Source: PALSA-1004 sp041483135
Lineage (GTDB): Bacteria > Pseudomonadota > Gammaproteobacteria > Burkholderiales > SG8-41
Direction of reading: 5' to 3'
DNA length: 64,000 bases
Assembly: GCA_041483135.1 (NCBI GenBank)
Contig: JBGPFE010000004.1
Location: forward strand, 62,001 to 126,000
Every line of letters begins with the position of its first letter. Positions within the stretch are counted from its first letter, which is position 1. The notes below the pieces were generated by a model. It saw only the letters and a list, made by a program, of their open reading frames with translations, made no database searches and was not told the origin of the DNA. A program made the translations under genes and the position numbers. This document shows positions 39,736 through 48,334 of the stretch, piece by piece.

Positions 39736-40293
39736 ATGCCGCCGCGAGCCCCGCGCTTCACCGCACTACTACTTCTCGCCGCACTACTCTTCGCTTTACC
39801 CGCTTCCGGTCACCAGCTGACCGGCCGCGTGGTCGCGGTCGCCGACGGCGATACGATCACCGTGCTCGACGCGGCGCGGCACCCGGCCAGGGTGCGCCTG
39901 TCGGGAATCGACGCGCCGGAGAAGAAACAGCCGTACGGCGCGCGCGCCAAACAGCACCTGTCCGAACTCGTGTTCGGCAAGATCGTGGAAGTGGCTTGGG
40001 ACAAGCACGACCGCTACGGCCGCATCATCGGCAGAGTGATTGCGCCGGACGAAAGCTGCGCCGCGGCCGACTGCGCGAAGACGGTGGACGCGGGGCTCGC
40101 GCAACTGTCCGCGGGTCTTGCCTGGCACTACAAGCAGTACGCGAAGGAGCAGCCGCGCGCGGAGCGCGAACACTACGCCGCCGCCGAAACCGAAGCGCAT
40201 CTCAAGCGGCTCGGGCTGTGGGCGGAGCCGCATCCGCTCCCGCCGTGGGAGTGGCGCCATGACATTCGCAAAAAAAAAGGGGGGAACGGGTAA
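39736..40293 (+). CDS. Staphylococcal nuclease-family exported nuclease
   Basis: A 185-residue thermonuclease homologue with a signal peptide (FTALLLLAALLFALPASG). SNase marks: GRVVAVADGDTITVLDA, VRLSGIDAPEKKQPYGARAK with the catalytic Arg and Ca-binding Asp, and HDRYGRIIGRVI. The ATG at 39736 is used. Its Lys/Gly-rich end (IRKKKGGNG) is encoded where the repeat begins. Likely degrades periplasmic or extracellular nucleic acid. Confidence 0.88.
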   Translation: MPPRAPRFTALLLLAALLFALPASGHQLTGRVVAVADGDTITVLDAARHPARVRLSGIDAPEKKQPYGARAKQHLSELVFGKIVEVAWDKHDRYGRIIGRVIAPDESCAAADCAKTVDAGLAQLSAGLAWHYKQYAKEQPRAEREHYAAAETEAHLKRLGLWAEPHPLPPWEWRHDIRKKKGGNG

Positions 40294-40325
40294 TGGGTAA
40301 TGGGAGACCTCATAACTCATTGCTC
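40291..40325. repeat. Last repeat tract (site 17)
   Basis: GGGTAATGGGTAATGGGAGA then CCTCATAACTCATTGCTCA. It is the last such tract in the window; none is seen in 40.33-64 kb. Confidence 0.7.
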
Positions 40326-40372
40326 AGCCGGCGTCGCTTGACCGCCGATCGCCGGCCTGTCAATCTGACTTC

Positions 40373-41341
40373 GTGAAACGCCTGATCGCCGGTTTTGCGC
40401 TGCTGCTCGCGGTTGCGCCGTGCGCGGTTGCGCAGTGGCAGCCCGCCAAAAACATCGAGTTGATCGCGCCCGCGGCGGCGGGCAGCGCGCTCGACAATAT
40501 GGCGCGGCTCCTGCAACGCGTGCTGCAGGAGAAGCGCCTGGTCGCATCCAGCGTGACCGTGGTGGACAAGGCGGGCGGCGGCAATGCGGTCGGCTTCACC
40601 TATCTCGCCTCGCGCCCGGCGGACGGACACTATGTGCTCGTCACCCCGTTTACCGTGATCACCAACCGCATCACCGGCGCGAATCCTCTCAGCTATCAGG
40701 ATTTCACGCCGCTCGCGATGCTGGCGGACGAGCACATCGCGTTCATCGTCAATGCGAACTCGCCGATCAGGAACGGGCGCGACCTGCTCGAGCGCCTGAA
40801 GAAAGACCCCGAGTCCGTGAGCATGGCGCTCGCCAGCGCGCTCGGCAATGCAAATCACATCGCGGTGAGCCTCGCCGGCAAGGCGGTGGGCGCCGACAGC
40901 AAGCGCTTCAAGATCGCCGTTTTCAATTCCAGCGGGGAATCGATCACCGCGGTATTGGGCGGCCACGTCGATCTGGCGATAACGACGACCGGCCTGGTGG
41001 GACCGCATGTGCAGTCCGGGCGGGTACGCGCGATCGCCGTGGCCGCGAGCAGCCGCCTGGGCGGGCAGTTGGCGCAGGTGCCGACGTGGCGCGAACAGGG
41101 CGTGGACGTCGTCTTCAGCAGCTGGCGCGCGCTGATCGGGCCTCGCGGCATGAGCGCCGAGCAGATCGCCTGGTGGGAAGCCGTGGTTGCCAGGGCGGCC
41201 GCGCAGGAGGAGTGGATACAGGCACTCGAGAAGAACTCGCTCACGCCCACGTACCTGGGAAGCGAGGCGACGAAGAAACTCTTCGCGCAGCAAGCCGAGC
41301 AGCTGCGCTCGATTCTTACCGAGCTCGGGCTCGCCAAGTAG
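40373..41341 (+). CDS. Bug/TctC-family receptor 4 (divergent)
   Basis: A 322-residue exported receptor with a GTG start and signal MKRLIAGFALLLAVAPCAVA. It is clearly Bug-like but differs from the others: the ligand-loop region reads VVDKAGGGNAVGFTYLASRP instead of DNRPGA, and the VPYKG segment reads FKIAVFNSSGESITAVLGG. It may bind a different ligand class. Precedes the hemerythrin gene by 165 bases but has its own context. Confidence 0.85.
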   Translation: MKRLIAGFALLLAVAPCAVAQWQPAKNIELIAPAAAGSALDNMARLLQRVLQEKRLVASSVTVVDKAGGGNAVGFTYLASRPADGHYVLVTPFTVITNRITGANPLSYQDFTPLAMLADEHIAFIVNANSPIRNGRDLLERLKKDPESVSMALASALGNANHIAVSLAGKAVGADSKRFKIAVFNSSGESITAVLGGHVDLAITTTGLVGPHVQSGRVRAIAVAASSRLGGQLAQVPTWREQGVDVVFSSWRALIGPRGMSAEQIAWWEAVVARAAAQEEWIQALEKNSLTPTYLGSEATKKLFAQQAEQLRSILTELGLAK

Positions 41342-41411
41342 CGCGGGGACTTTCTTTATATCATTACGCGCCGGAATTTCCACACCGCGCGCCCGCCGCA
41401 AAGCACTTGCT

Positions 41412-41454
41412 TTGATCCAGGTCAACCGCGCGCCACGCGCCGGGGAAATAATAC
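41412..41454 (+). promoter_or_regulatory. FNR-type class II promoter of the hemerythrin gene
   Basis: TTGATCCAGGTCAA (41412-41425) matches the FNR consensus TTGAT-N4-ATCAA at 9 of 10 positions. TAATAC at 41449-41454 is a good -10. The predicted start near 41461 puts the box at about -42. Control by an FNR/ANR/DNR regulator is inferred. Confidence 0.65.
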
Positions 41455-41506
41455 AGACAATCGCCCGGCTCTCGTTCGAGGCGAACCATCGTCATGGAGG
41501 AGCTTT

Positions 41507-42061
41507 ATGGTTGATCCGATCAGCGTCTGGCATGGCGAGCATATGCATTTCAGGCAGCTGCTCGACTTTTTCGAGCGGCAAATGCTTGCGTTCCACGCAG
41601 GCGAGCACCCCAATTACGAGTTGATGCGCGACATCGTCTACTACCTGCATCATTTCGCCGACCGCCATCATCATCCGCGCGAAGACGTGGCGTTTGCGCG
41701 CCTCGTCGAGCGCGACCCCGGATTGCGGCTCGGGATAAACCGGCTGCTGCAGGAGCATCGCGTGATCCTCGTCGCCGGCGAGCTGCTTCTCAAGTACTTC
41801 GATGACATACTCGACGACACCGTGGTCGAACGCGTGACGGTGGAAGCGGCGGCGGCGACTTACCTCGTGTATTACCGCCATCATCTCGCCGTCGAAGAAG
41901 ACGACGTGCTGCCGCGCGCGGCGCAGCTGCTGACGCCTGAGGACTGGGCGGCCGTCGCGACCGCGGTCCCGGCCGGCGCCGATCCGCTCTTCGGCGCCGA
42001 CGTCGGCGCGCGCTACCGGGAACTGCGCGAGCAGATCATGCGCGAAACTTGCGAGATGTGA
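41507..42061 (+). CDS. Hemerythrin-like domain protein
   Basis: A 184-residue cytosolic protein with a hemerythrin HHE pattern: WHGEHMHFRQLLDFFE, MRDIVYYLHHFADRHHHPRE, LLQEHRVILVAGELLL and YRHHLAVEEDDVLPRA, giving the His and carboxylate ligands for a di-iron site. Related proteins bind O2 or NO and act in nitrosative stress or iron repair. CATGGAGGAGCTTT is the ribosome-binding region. The FNR-type promoter agrees with a low-oxygen or NO role. Confidence 0.88.
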   Translation: MVDPISVWHGEHMHFRQLLDFFERQMLAFHAGEHPNYELMRDIVYYLHHFADRHHHPREDVAFARLVERDPGLRLGINRLLQEHRVILVAGELLLKYFDDILDDTVVERVTVEAAAATYLVYYRHHLAVEEDDVLPRAAQLLTPEDWAAVATAVPAGADPLFGADVGARYRELREQIMRETCEM

Positions 42062-42092
42062 GGGGCAAAGGGATAGCGGGCAACGCTGGCCA

Positions 42093-44384
42093 TCAGCCGG
42101 TTTTGCGCCGCGGGCGCGCCCCGCGTATCGCATCCCACAGCTTGCAGGGCGTGAACGGCATGTCGAGATGCCCGATGCCGAGCGGCCGCAGCGCGTCGAT
42201 CGTTGCGTTGACGAGCGCGGGCAGCGAGCCGCTGCAGCCGGATTCGCCGACGCCCTTCGCGCCGAGCGCGTTCATCGGCGTCGGCACCGGATGGTCGTAG
42301 ACCGCGATGTCCTTGAGCCAGCCCGCGCGCGGCATGAAGTAATCGAGAAAGCTGCCCGTCAGCAGCTGCGCCGTGGCTGCATCGTACACCGCGTGCTCGC
42401 CGAACACCTGTCCGGCGCCCTGCACGACGCCGCCGTGCACCTGGCCTTCGACGAGCGTCGGGTTGATGACGTTGCCCAGATCGTCGACCGCCGTGTAGCG
42501 CGCGACAACTGCTGCGCCGGTCGCGGGATCGATCTCGACTTCGGCGATGTGGCAACCGTTCGGATAGGTGGCGCCGAAGCTGCCTTCGGCGACGGTGGCG
42601 AGCGGGTGAGGCGTCGCGCCCGCCAGCGCGCGCGCGAGCTCGACGAACCCGAGCGAACGATCGCCGGCATGAAAGCTGCCTGCGCTGTAACGCAGCTCGC
42701 TCTCCTCCGTCTTGAGCCTGGCGGCAGCGTGGGGCCGCGCGAGCTCGATCAATTTCTGGCCGAGCACGCGAAACGCGCTGCCCGTGCCGAGCGCGCCGCG
42801 CGAGCCGCCGGTGCCGCTGCCCATCAGCTCGGCGCCTGGCGGGCCGGGGTGAAAGCGGATGTGCGCGGCGTCGATGCCGAGCGTGGCGGCGACGATCTGC
42901 GGGAACACGGTTTCATGTCCCTGCCCCGACGATTGCGTGACCGCGAACAGCGTCATGTCTCCGTTCGCATCGAACTCGGCCGCGACCTGATCCTTGGGCG
43001 CGCTGCCGCCGCCGCCCGCTTCGAGATACGTTGCAATCCCGATGCCGCGCAGCTTCCCGTCGCGCGCGGCGGCCGCGCGCCGCGCCGGAAACCCGTGCCA
43101 GTCGGCGCGCTTCAGCGCATCGTCCATCACCGCCTCGAAATCGCCGGAATCGTACGTTCCCGCGTTCGGCGTCTTGTACGGCATGGCATCGCGCGGCACG
43201 AAATTCCGGCGCCGCAGCTCGAGCGGGTCGAAGCCGTGCTCGTGCGCGGTGTAGTCGACCAGCCGCTCGATCGCATAGGCGATATCGGGCCGCCCCGCGC
43301 CGCGGTACGCGGACACCGGCACCATGTTGGTGTAGGCGAGACGGGCGCGCGCGTACATCGCGGGAATCCGGTAGACGCCGCCCATGGTGATCGTCACGTT
43401 GCGGGTCGCGATGAAGGGTCCGAACGCGGCGGCATACGCGCCGAGATCGGCGCGGTCGTCGAAGCGGATCGCGAGAAATTTGCCGTCGGCGTCGAGCGCA
43501 AGCTCGCCGGTCAGCGACAACGCGCGGCCCTGAAAATCGCTCACGAAGGTTTCGCTGCGCGTCGAGACCCATTTCACCGGGCGCGCGAGGCGCTTCGCCG
43601 CGAGCATCACCGCGAAGTACTCGGGATAGACTGCGCCGCGCACGCCGAAGCTGCCGCCGATGTCCTGCGCGACGATGACGATCTTGTCCTTGTCGAGCCC
43701 GGTGACCGCCGCGATCTGGCCGCGCATGCCGCCCACGCCCTGCAGCGGCAGGTGCACCGTGTAGCGCCCGCTGGCGGCATCGAACGCGGCGAGGCAGGCG
43801 CGCGGCTCGAGCGCATTGCCGACGAGGCGCTGGCTGTCGACGGTGAGCTTGCTCACGTACTTCGCGCGCGCGAACGCGCTCGCCACCGCCTGCTCGTCGC
43901 CCGAATCGTACTCGAACGCGAGATTGCCGGGAACGTCGTCATGCAGTTGCGGCGCGCCGGCGGCCACTGCGGCGTCAAAACTCGCAACAGTGGGCAGATC
44001 GCGGTATTCGATCCCGAGCAGGTCGCGCGCGTCTTCCGCGGCAGCGGCCGAATCGGCGACGATCATCGCGACCGGCTCGCCGACGTAGCGCACGCGGCCT
44101 TGCGCGAGCACCGGGTGGTGCGGCTTGCGCATCTGCTGGCCGCCCTTGCCCGGGAAGTTGACGACGTTGGGCAGCGACTTGAATCCCGCCGCGCGCGCAT
44201 CGTCGCCGGTGAGCACCGCCTTGACGCCGGGATGGGCCAGCGCGCGCACCGCATCAAGACCGGCGATTTCGGCGTGCGCCCGGTCGGCGCGCAGAAAAAC
44301 CGCGTGCAACTGGTGGGCCAGATTCCAGTCGGCCGTATAACGGCCCTGGCCGGTGATGAGACGTAGATCTTCGCGGCGCAACAT
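42093..44384 (-). CDS. CoxL/XdhB-like molybdopterin-binding hydroxylase subunit
   Basis: A 763-residue large subunit of the xanthine dehydrogenase/aerobic CO dehydrogenase family. It starts RREDLRLITGQGRYTADW. Mo-cofactor segments: QDIGGSFGVRGAVYPEYFAV, VSAYRGAGRPDIAYAIERLV and the C-terminal GAKGVGESGCSGSLPALVNA with the catalytic Glu. AYRGAGR, not AYRCSFR, excludes form I CO dehydrogenase. FAD and 2Fe-2S subunit genes are not adjacent, so this is an orphan or uses distant partners. Convergent with hemerythrin. Confidence 0.9.
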   Translation of the reverse strand: MLRREDLRLITGQGRYTADWNLAHQLHAVFLRADRAHAEIAGLDAVRALAHPGVKAVLTGDDARAAGFKSLPNVVNFPGKGGQQMRKPHHPVLAQGRVRYVGEPVAMIVADSAAAAEDARDLLGIEYRDLPTVASFDAAVAAGAPQLHDDVPGNLAFEYDSGDEQAVASAFARAKYVSKLTVDSQRLVGNALEPRACLAAFDAASGRYTVHLPLQGVGGMRGQIAAVTGLDKDKIVIVAQDIGGSFGVRGAVYPEYFAVMLAAKRLARPVKWVSTRSETFVSDFQGRALSLTGELALDADGKFLAIRFDDRADLGAYAAAFGPFIATRNVTITMGGVYRIPAMYARARLAYTNMVPVSAYRGAGRPDIAYAIERLVDYTAHEHGFDPLELRRRNFVPRDAMPYKTPNAGTYDSGDFEAVMDDALKRADWHGFPARRAAAARDGKLRGIGIATYLEAGGGGSAPKDQVAAEFDANGDMTLFAVTQSSGQGHETVFPQIVAATLGIDAAHIRFHPGPPGAELMGSGTGGSRGALGTGSAFRVLGQKLIELARPHAAARLKTEESELRYSAGSFHAGDRSLGFVELARALAGATPHPLATVAEGSFGATYPNGCHIAEVEIDPATGAAVVARYTAVDDLGNVINPTLVEGQVHGGVVQGAGQVFGEHAVYDAATAQLLTGSFLDYFMPRAGWLKDIAVYDHPVPTPMNALGAKGVGESGCSGSLPALVNATIDALRPLGIGHLDMPFTPCKLWDAIRGARPRRKTG

Positions 44385-44622
44385 GGCGGCAACGGTTGAA
44401 GTTGTTGTTCACGAAGCTTCCATCACGTTCGCGCCGGAGTCAAGGACGAAGCATGTCGATGCGATTGCATCGAGCGAGCCGGCCACCCGCTGACCCGATC
44501 GCCCGGGTGAAAGCATTGAGCGCGACGCACGCTCCGCGGCTTATAATTGCTGCGGCGAACTCGAGCGTATGTTCATCCCGGACAACCGCCCCGATTAATC
44601 GATCAATTCAGGAGACATTACC

Positions 44623-45258
44623 ATGTTGACGCTTTATTTCAGTCCCGGTGCCTGCTCGATGGCCTCGCACATCGGTCTCGAAGAGGCCGGCGCGGCTTAC
44701 ACCGAGAAGCCGACGCTCCTCACGAAAGGCGAGCAGAAGACCGAGGCGTATCTCAGGATCAACCCGCGGGGTAAAGTGCCGGCGTTGAGCGTCGACGGCA
44801 AAGTCCTCGTCGAGAACACCGCGATACTGGCCTACCTCGCGAAGCAGTTCCCGAAGGCGAATTTGCTGCCCGCGGACCCGCTCGAAGAGGCGCGCTGCAT
44901 TTCGATGATGGCGTGGTTTTCGAATATTGTTCACCCCTCGTATCAGCGTTTCGCGCGCTCCGAGCGTTTTGCCGACAGCGACGCCGCGAAAGCGGAGGTC
45001 AAGGAAACCGGCCGCAAGAATTTCTGGGCCAACTTGCAGGAAATCAATTCCCTGCTCGAAGGCAAAGACTGGATCATGGGCAAGCAGTACACGGTCGCCG
45101 ATCCCTACGCGCTCGTTTTCTACGGCTGGGCCGTGCGCTCGGAGCTGCCGATGAAGGAACTCGCCGCCTACACCGCGTGGAAGGAGCGCATGCTCAAGCG
45201 CCCGGCGGTACGCAAGATCCTCGAAAGCGAGCAGAACGTTCTGCTCAAAGCGGCCTGA
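44623..45258 (+). CDS. Glutathione S-transferase
   Basis: A 211-residue GST. Thioredoxin-like domain: LYFSPGACSMASHIGLEEAG with a beta-class Cys, GKVPALSVDGKVLVENTAIL with the cis-Pro and Glu-Asn-Thr glutathione contacts. The helical domain has ADPYALVFYGWAV. SD CAGGAGACATTACC. It belongs to the beta class common in proteobacteria and serves glutathione conjugation or peroxide defence. Confidence 0.9.
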   Translation: MLTLYFSPGACSMASHIGLEEAGAAYTEKPTLLTKGEQKTEAYLRINPRGKVPALSVDGKVLVENTAILAYLAKQFPKANLLPADPLEEARCISMMAWFSNIVHPSYQRFARSERFADSDAAKAEVKETGRKNFWANLQEINSLLEGKDWIMGKQYTVADPYALVFYGWAVRSELPMKELAAYTAWKERMLKRPAVRKILESEQNVLLKAA

Positions 45259-45318
45259 ACCGAAGCAGGATTGAGAGTTCAGGAACCGGGATTCGGGGTT
45301 CGGCGCCGGGTCCGAATA

Positions 45319-45341
45319 CCACGGGACAAAATATCCCGTGG
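45319..45341. terminator. Hairpin between convergent gst and bug genes
   Basis: Perfect 8 bp arms CCACGGGA and TCCCGTGG with loop CAAAATA, placed between two converging stops. No T-tract on either side, so any termination role is tentative. Confidence 0.4.
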
Positions 45342-45357
45342 AAGAGTTGCGGCCGGG

Positions 45358-46326
45358 CTACTCCGCGCGGATGTTGCGGTCGCGCACGATCTTCGTGAAG
45401 CGCGCGATTTCGGACTTCACGTGCTGGCCGAGCTCGCGCGGGCTGGTGCCGAGCGGATCCACACCCATCGTGACGAAACGCTCGTGCACATCGGGCAGCT
45501 TCACGATGCGCACGATTTCGCGATTGAGCTTGTCGATGATCGCGGCGGGCGTGCGCGCCGGCGCGAAGATCGCAAACCATGAGTCGTACGCGTAGCCGGG
45601 CAGCCCCGACTCGGCGATGGTCGGCACCTCGGGCAGCGACGCCGAACGCTGCGCGCTCGTGACCGCGAGCGCGCGCACGCGCCCGCTCTTCATGTGCGGC
45701 AATGCCGGCGGTATCGCATTGAACATGAGTTGCACCTGGCCCGCGAGCAGGTCGGTGAGGCCCGGCGCGGTGCCCTTGTACGGCACGTGATTGAACGATA
45801 TGTGCGCGAGGCTCATGAAAAGCTCCATCGGCAGATGCGTCGACGAGCCGGTGCCCGCGGACGCGTAGTTGAGCGCGCCGGGCTTAGCTTTCGCGAGCGC
45901 GATCAGTTCAGTGACCGATTTCGCCGGCACCGCCGGGTGCACGAGCAGGATCTGCGGCACGCGCGCGACCTGCGTGATCGGCGCGAAATCCCTGAGCGGA
46001 TCGTACGGCAGCTTCGGGTGCATGGCGGCGTTGACCGCGAAACTGACCGACACCAGCATGATCGTGTAGCCGTCGGGGCTCGCGCGCGCGGTGAGCTCAG
46101 AACCGATCGCGGTCGCCGCGCCCGGGCGATTGTCTACGACCACCTGCTGGCCCCACGCCTCGGTGAGCTTGTGCGCGATCATGCGCGCCGCGATGTCGTT
46201 GCCGCCGCCGGCGGCGACCGGCACGATGAGGCGGATCGGGCGCGCGGGATAATCCTGCGCGGCGACGCCAGGCGCCGCCGGCAGCAACAGCGCCGCCAGT
46301 GCCGGTACTGAATAAATTCGCAGCAT
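45358..46326 (-). CDS. Bug/TctC-family receptor 5, partner of the UGSC protein
   Basis: A 322-residue Bug receptor from the ATG at 46326 (MLRIYSVPALAALLLPAAPG, cleaved before QDYPARP). AAGGGGGCGAGC is the ribosome-binding region. Markers: PIRLIVPVAAGGGNDIAARM, VDNRPGAATAIG, ASPDGYTI and VPYKGTAPGLTDLL. The frame stays open upstream to 47439, but that is a shadow of the UGSC gene. It follows that gene by 23 bases in the same direction, so the two form an operon. It may deliver the substrate of the UGSC protein. Confidence 0.92.
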   Translation of the reverse strand: MLRIYSVPALAALLLPAAPGVAAQDYPARPIRLIVPVAAGGGNDIAARMIAHKLTEAWGQQVVVDNRPGAATAIGSELTARASPDGYTIMLVSVSFAVNAAMHPKLPYDPLRDFAPITQVARVPQILLVHPAVPAKSVTELIALAKAKPGALNYASAGTGSSTHLPMELFMSLAHISFNHVPYKGTAPGLTDLLAGQVQLMFNAIPPALPHMKSGRVRALAVTSAQRSASLPEVPTIAESGLPGYAYDSWFAIFAPARTPAAIIDKLNREIVRIVKLPDVHERFVTMGVDPLGTSPRELGQHVKSEIARFTKIVRDRNIRAE

Positions 46327-46349
46327 GCTCGCCCCCTTGGGCGCCGAAT

Positions 46350-48080
46350 TCAGATCAGGCACGCATCCGACCCGCAGCCGAGGTCGCGGTCGGCGTCGGC
46401 GAGGAGCCGCTCGAACGATTCCGGCACGCGGATCTCGCGCCCGGTCACGCGCGGCGAGAAAGCCTGCAGCCAGTAGCTGTTGGTCGGGTGCGAGCCGCCC
46501 GCGACGATCAGCACGAAGTTCTCCGGCTTCGCGGTGATCGGCCAGGGATCGAGCGCGAGGCTCGCGCGCGTTACGGGATTGGAATCGATTTCGATCCACG
46601 CCGGCCCGCCCGCGCGGCGCAAATCGGCGGCTGGAATTTTCGAGTGCTCGAAAAAGAATTCGCGCATCGACTGCTTGGTCCAGCCGAGCCCCGTCATCGT
46701 CTGCGCGACCACCCGCGGAACCATCAGGATGCCGGGCGTGCCCTCCTCGTAGCCGGCGAGACCGGCGAGGTTGGGCGTACGCATGAAATCCGCCATCCGG
46801 TGCATGCCCTGCAGCGCGTCCTCTGCCGGCGTTTCCTTCTTCGCGCCGCGCCGCCGGATGTTGGTGACGCCGTTCGCGAACACGAGCGAGACCGAATTCG
46901 TGCCCGGCGCGTAGCCGTGGCGCTCGGCCGCGTGCGGCGGCCAGCCTGGCGGCAACCCTTCCTCGTCCTCGGCGAAGACGACGTTGGTGTAGCGCATCGC
47001 GCCGTAGTTCGCCATCGTCCCGATGCCCGGCAACGCGCCGCCCAGGTTCTGCTGCAAAAGTCGCAGCGCGCGCCCGATGCTCGCGCCCGCGGGACGCTGC
47101 GGGTCCGGCCCGAGGCAGCCGAAGCCGGAGTTGAGCCGGATCTGCCTGCCGATCGGCCCGTTGACGATGATCACCGGAAAAGGACCGCCTGAAGTGGCCT
47201 GCAATTGCTCGCCGTTCGCCGCGGGATCGAGGAATGCTTCCACTGCCGCCACCAGCACCGGCAGGTACTCGGGCCGCCCGCCCGCCATCGCGAGCGCGAC
47301 CGCGCACGCTTCGACCGTCGCGACGCCGCCGCGCGGCGGAAACTTGCCGAGCACGTGAGTGCGCGGCAGCACCGTGCCGCGGATGATCCAGTCCACGCGC
47401 TTTGGCGTCGCCGGCCACAGCGGCAGGCCGTCGCCCCACAGATTGGTGAGGAGCAGGTTGTTGGCCTTGATGAGCGCGTCTTCGTAAGTCGCGCCTTCAA
47501 CGTTCAGCAGCGGGCGCGCGCCCGGTGCGGCCAGCGCAAACCCGGAAGTCCAGCGCGTGAGGCCGTCGTAGAACTCCTGCTTGCGCTGCTTGAGCGGCGC
47601 GATGTCGCTGCCGGGCAGAAACATGTCGATCGGGAACGTGATCATCGCCGCGTCCGGCGCGAGCCCGAGCCCTGATACCGCGTTCTTCATCACGCCCACG
47701 AAATCGGTCCGCGTCAGCGTGACGGTCGGGATGCCCTGCGTTTCTATCCTAGCGGCTGCACGGCCGCATGCTGTGGCGCAGGCCCCTCAAGCCGCGTTGC
47801 CGATGATGACGGCCGCGACGCCGCTCTGCTTCACCAGCTGCGCGGTCTCTGCGTTGCCGATCACCGCATTGCCCTGCGGGAAGGTGTCGATCGGCAGCAC
47901 TTCGATGCCGGGGAAATCCTCTTCCAGCATCGTCTTCAGCAGCGGCAGCATGCGGTAGGCCTGCCACTGCTCGTTGCTGACGAAGCCGATGCGCTTGCCC
48001 GCGAGCGACGCGAGCCGCGGCGCATGCCGCTGCGTCACTTCGAGCGTGCCGGATGGATCGTGAAATTCCAGTTTAACCAT
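46350..48080 (-). CDS. UGSC-family protein with in-frame TGA, putative selenoprotein
   Basis: The frame from ATG 48080 (MVKLEFHDPSGTLEVTQRHA) runs 97 codons to an in-frame TGA at 47787-47789 and then stays open for 478 codons to 46350: exactly 577 codons in one frame. The junction reads VIIGNAA-U-GACATAC, then IETQGIPTVTLTRTDF. UGSC proteins have selenocysteine (or Cys/Thr) followed by G-S-C at just this place, between a Rossmann-like N-domain and a GIPT strand. Later parts include FPIDMFLPGSDIAPLKQ and a long C-terminal domain ending CGSDACLI. A hairpin follows the TGA. Function unknown; the UxxC pair suggests redox. Otherwise it is a recent nonsense pseudogene or sequencing error. Confidence 0.8.
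47752..47789 (-). promoter_or_regulatory. Candidate bacterial SECIS hairpin after the UGA
   Basis: Nineteen bases after the TGA (47787-47789) the minus strand forms GCGGC / GCCGC (47767-47763 and 47756-47752) around the six-base loop CGTGCA. The apical loop begins 24 bases after the UGA and has G as its second base, which agrees with the published bacterial SECIS rules (loop 16-37 nt downstream, G among its first two bases). The stem is only five perfect pairs, though all G-C. Confidence 0.55.
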
Positions 48081-48334
48081 GCGTGCCCCCGTAGGTGTCC
48101 AGTATCCGCGTGACATCGTAGCACGGGAAAACCGGGGATGAAGGCGCAAGGTTGAAATCATCCGGGCGTCATGCCGGCCCTGGTCCGGCGCAGCGGGCCT
48201 TTACATTCCCACCCGCCCGCCGTATGTTCGACGGCATTCCAGACTGCCGGAAGCAAGCTGCGCTGCGTGGCGGAAGTGCGCGCCTTTCCGGGCCAGCCGG
48301 CCGCGGCATGACCCATGCAACCAGGCAAAGGAAC

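Noticed and set aside
42168..44366. 732-codon plus-strand frame over the molybdenum hydroxylase gene
   Set aside because: Arg/His-rich composition typical of the antisense of a GC-rich gene, no domain, no ribosome-binding site; the minus-strand gene has full motifs.
45358..47439. 693-codon minus-strand frame that appears to fuse an Arg-rich protein to Bug receptor 5
   Set aside because: Only the last 322 codons are real; the upstream part is a +1 frame shadow of the UGSC gene.
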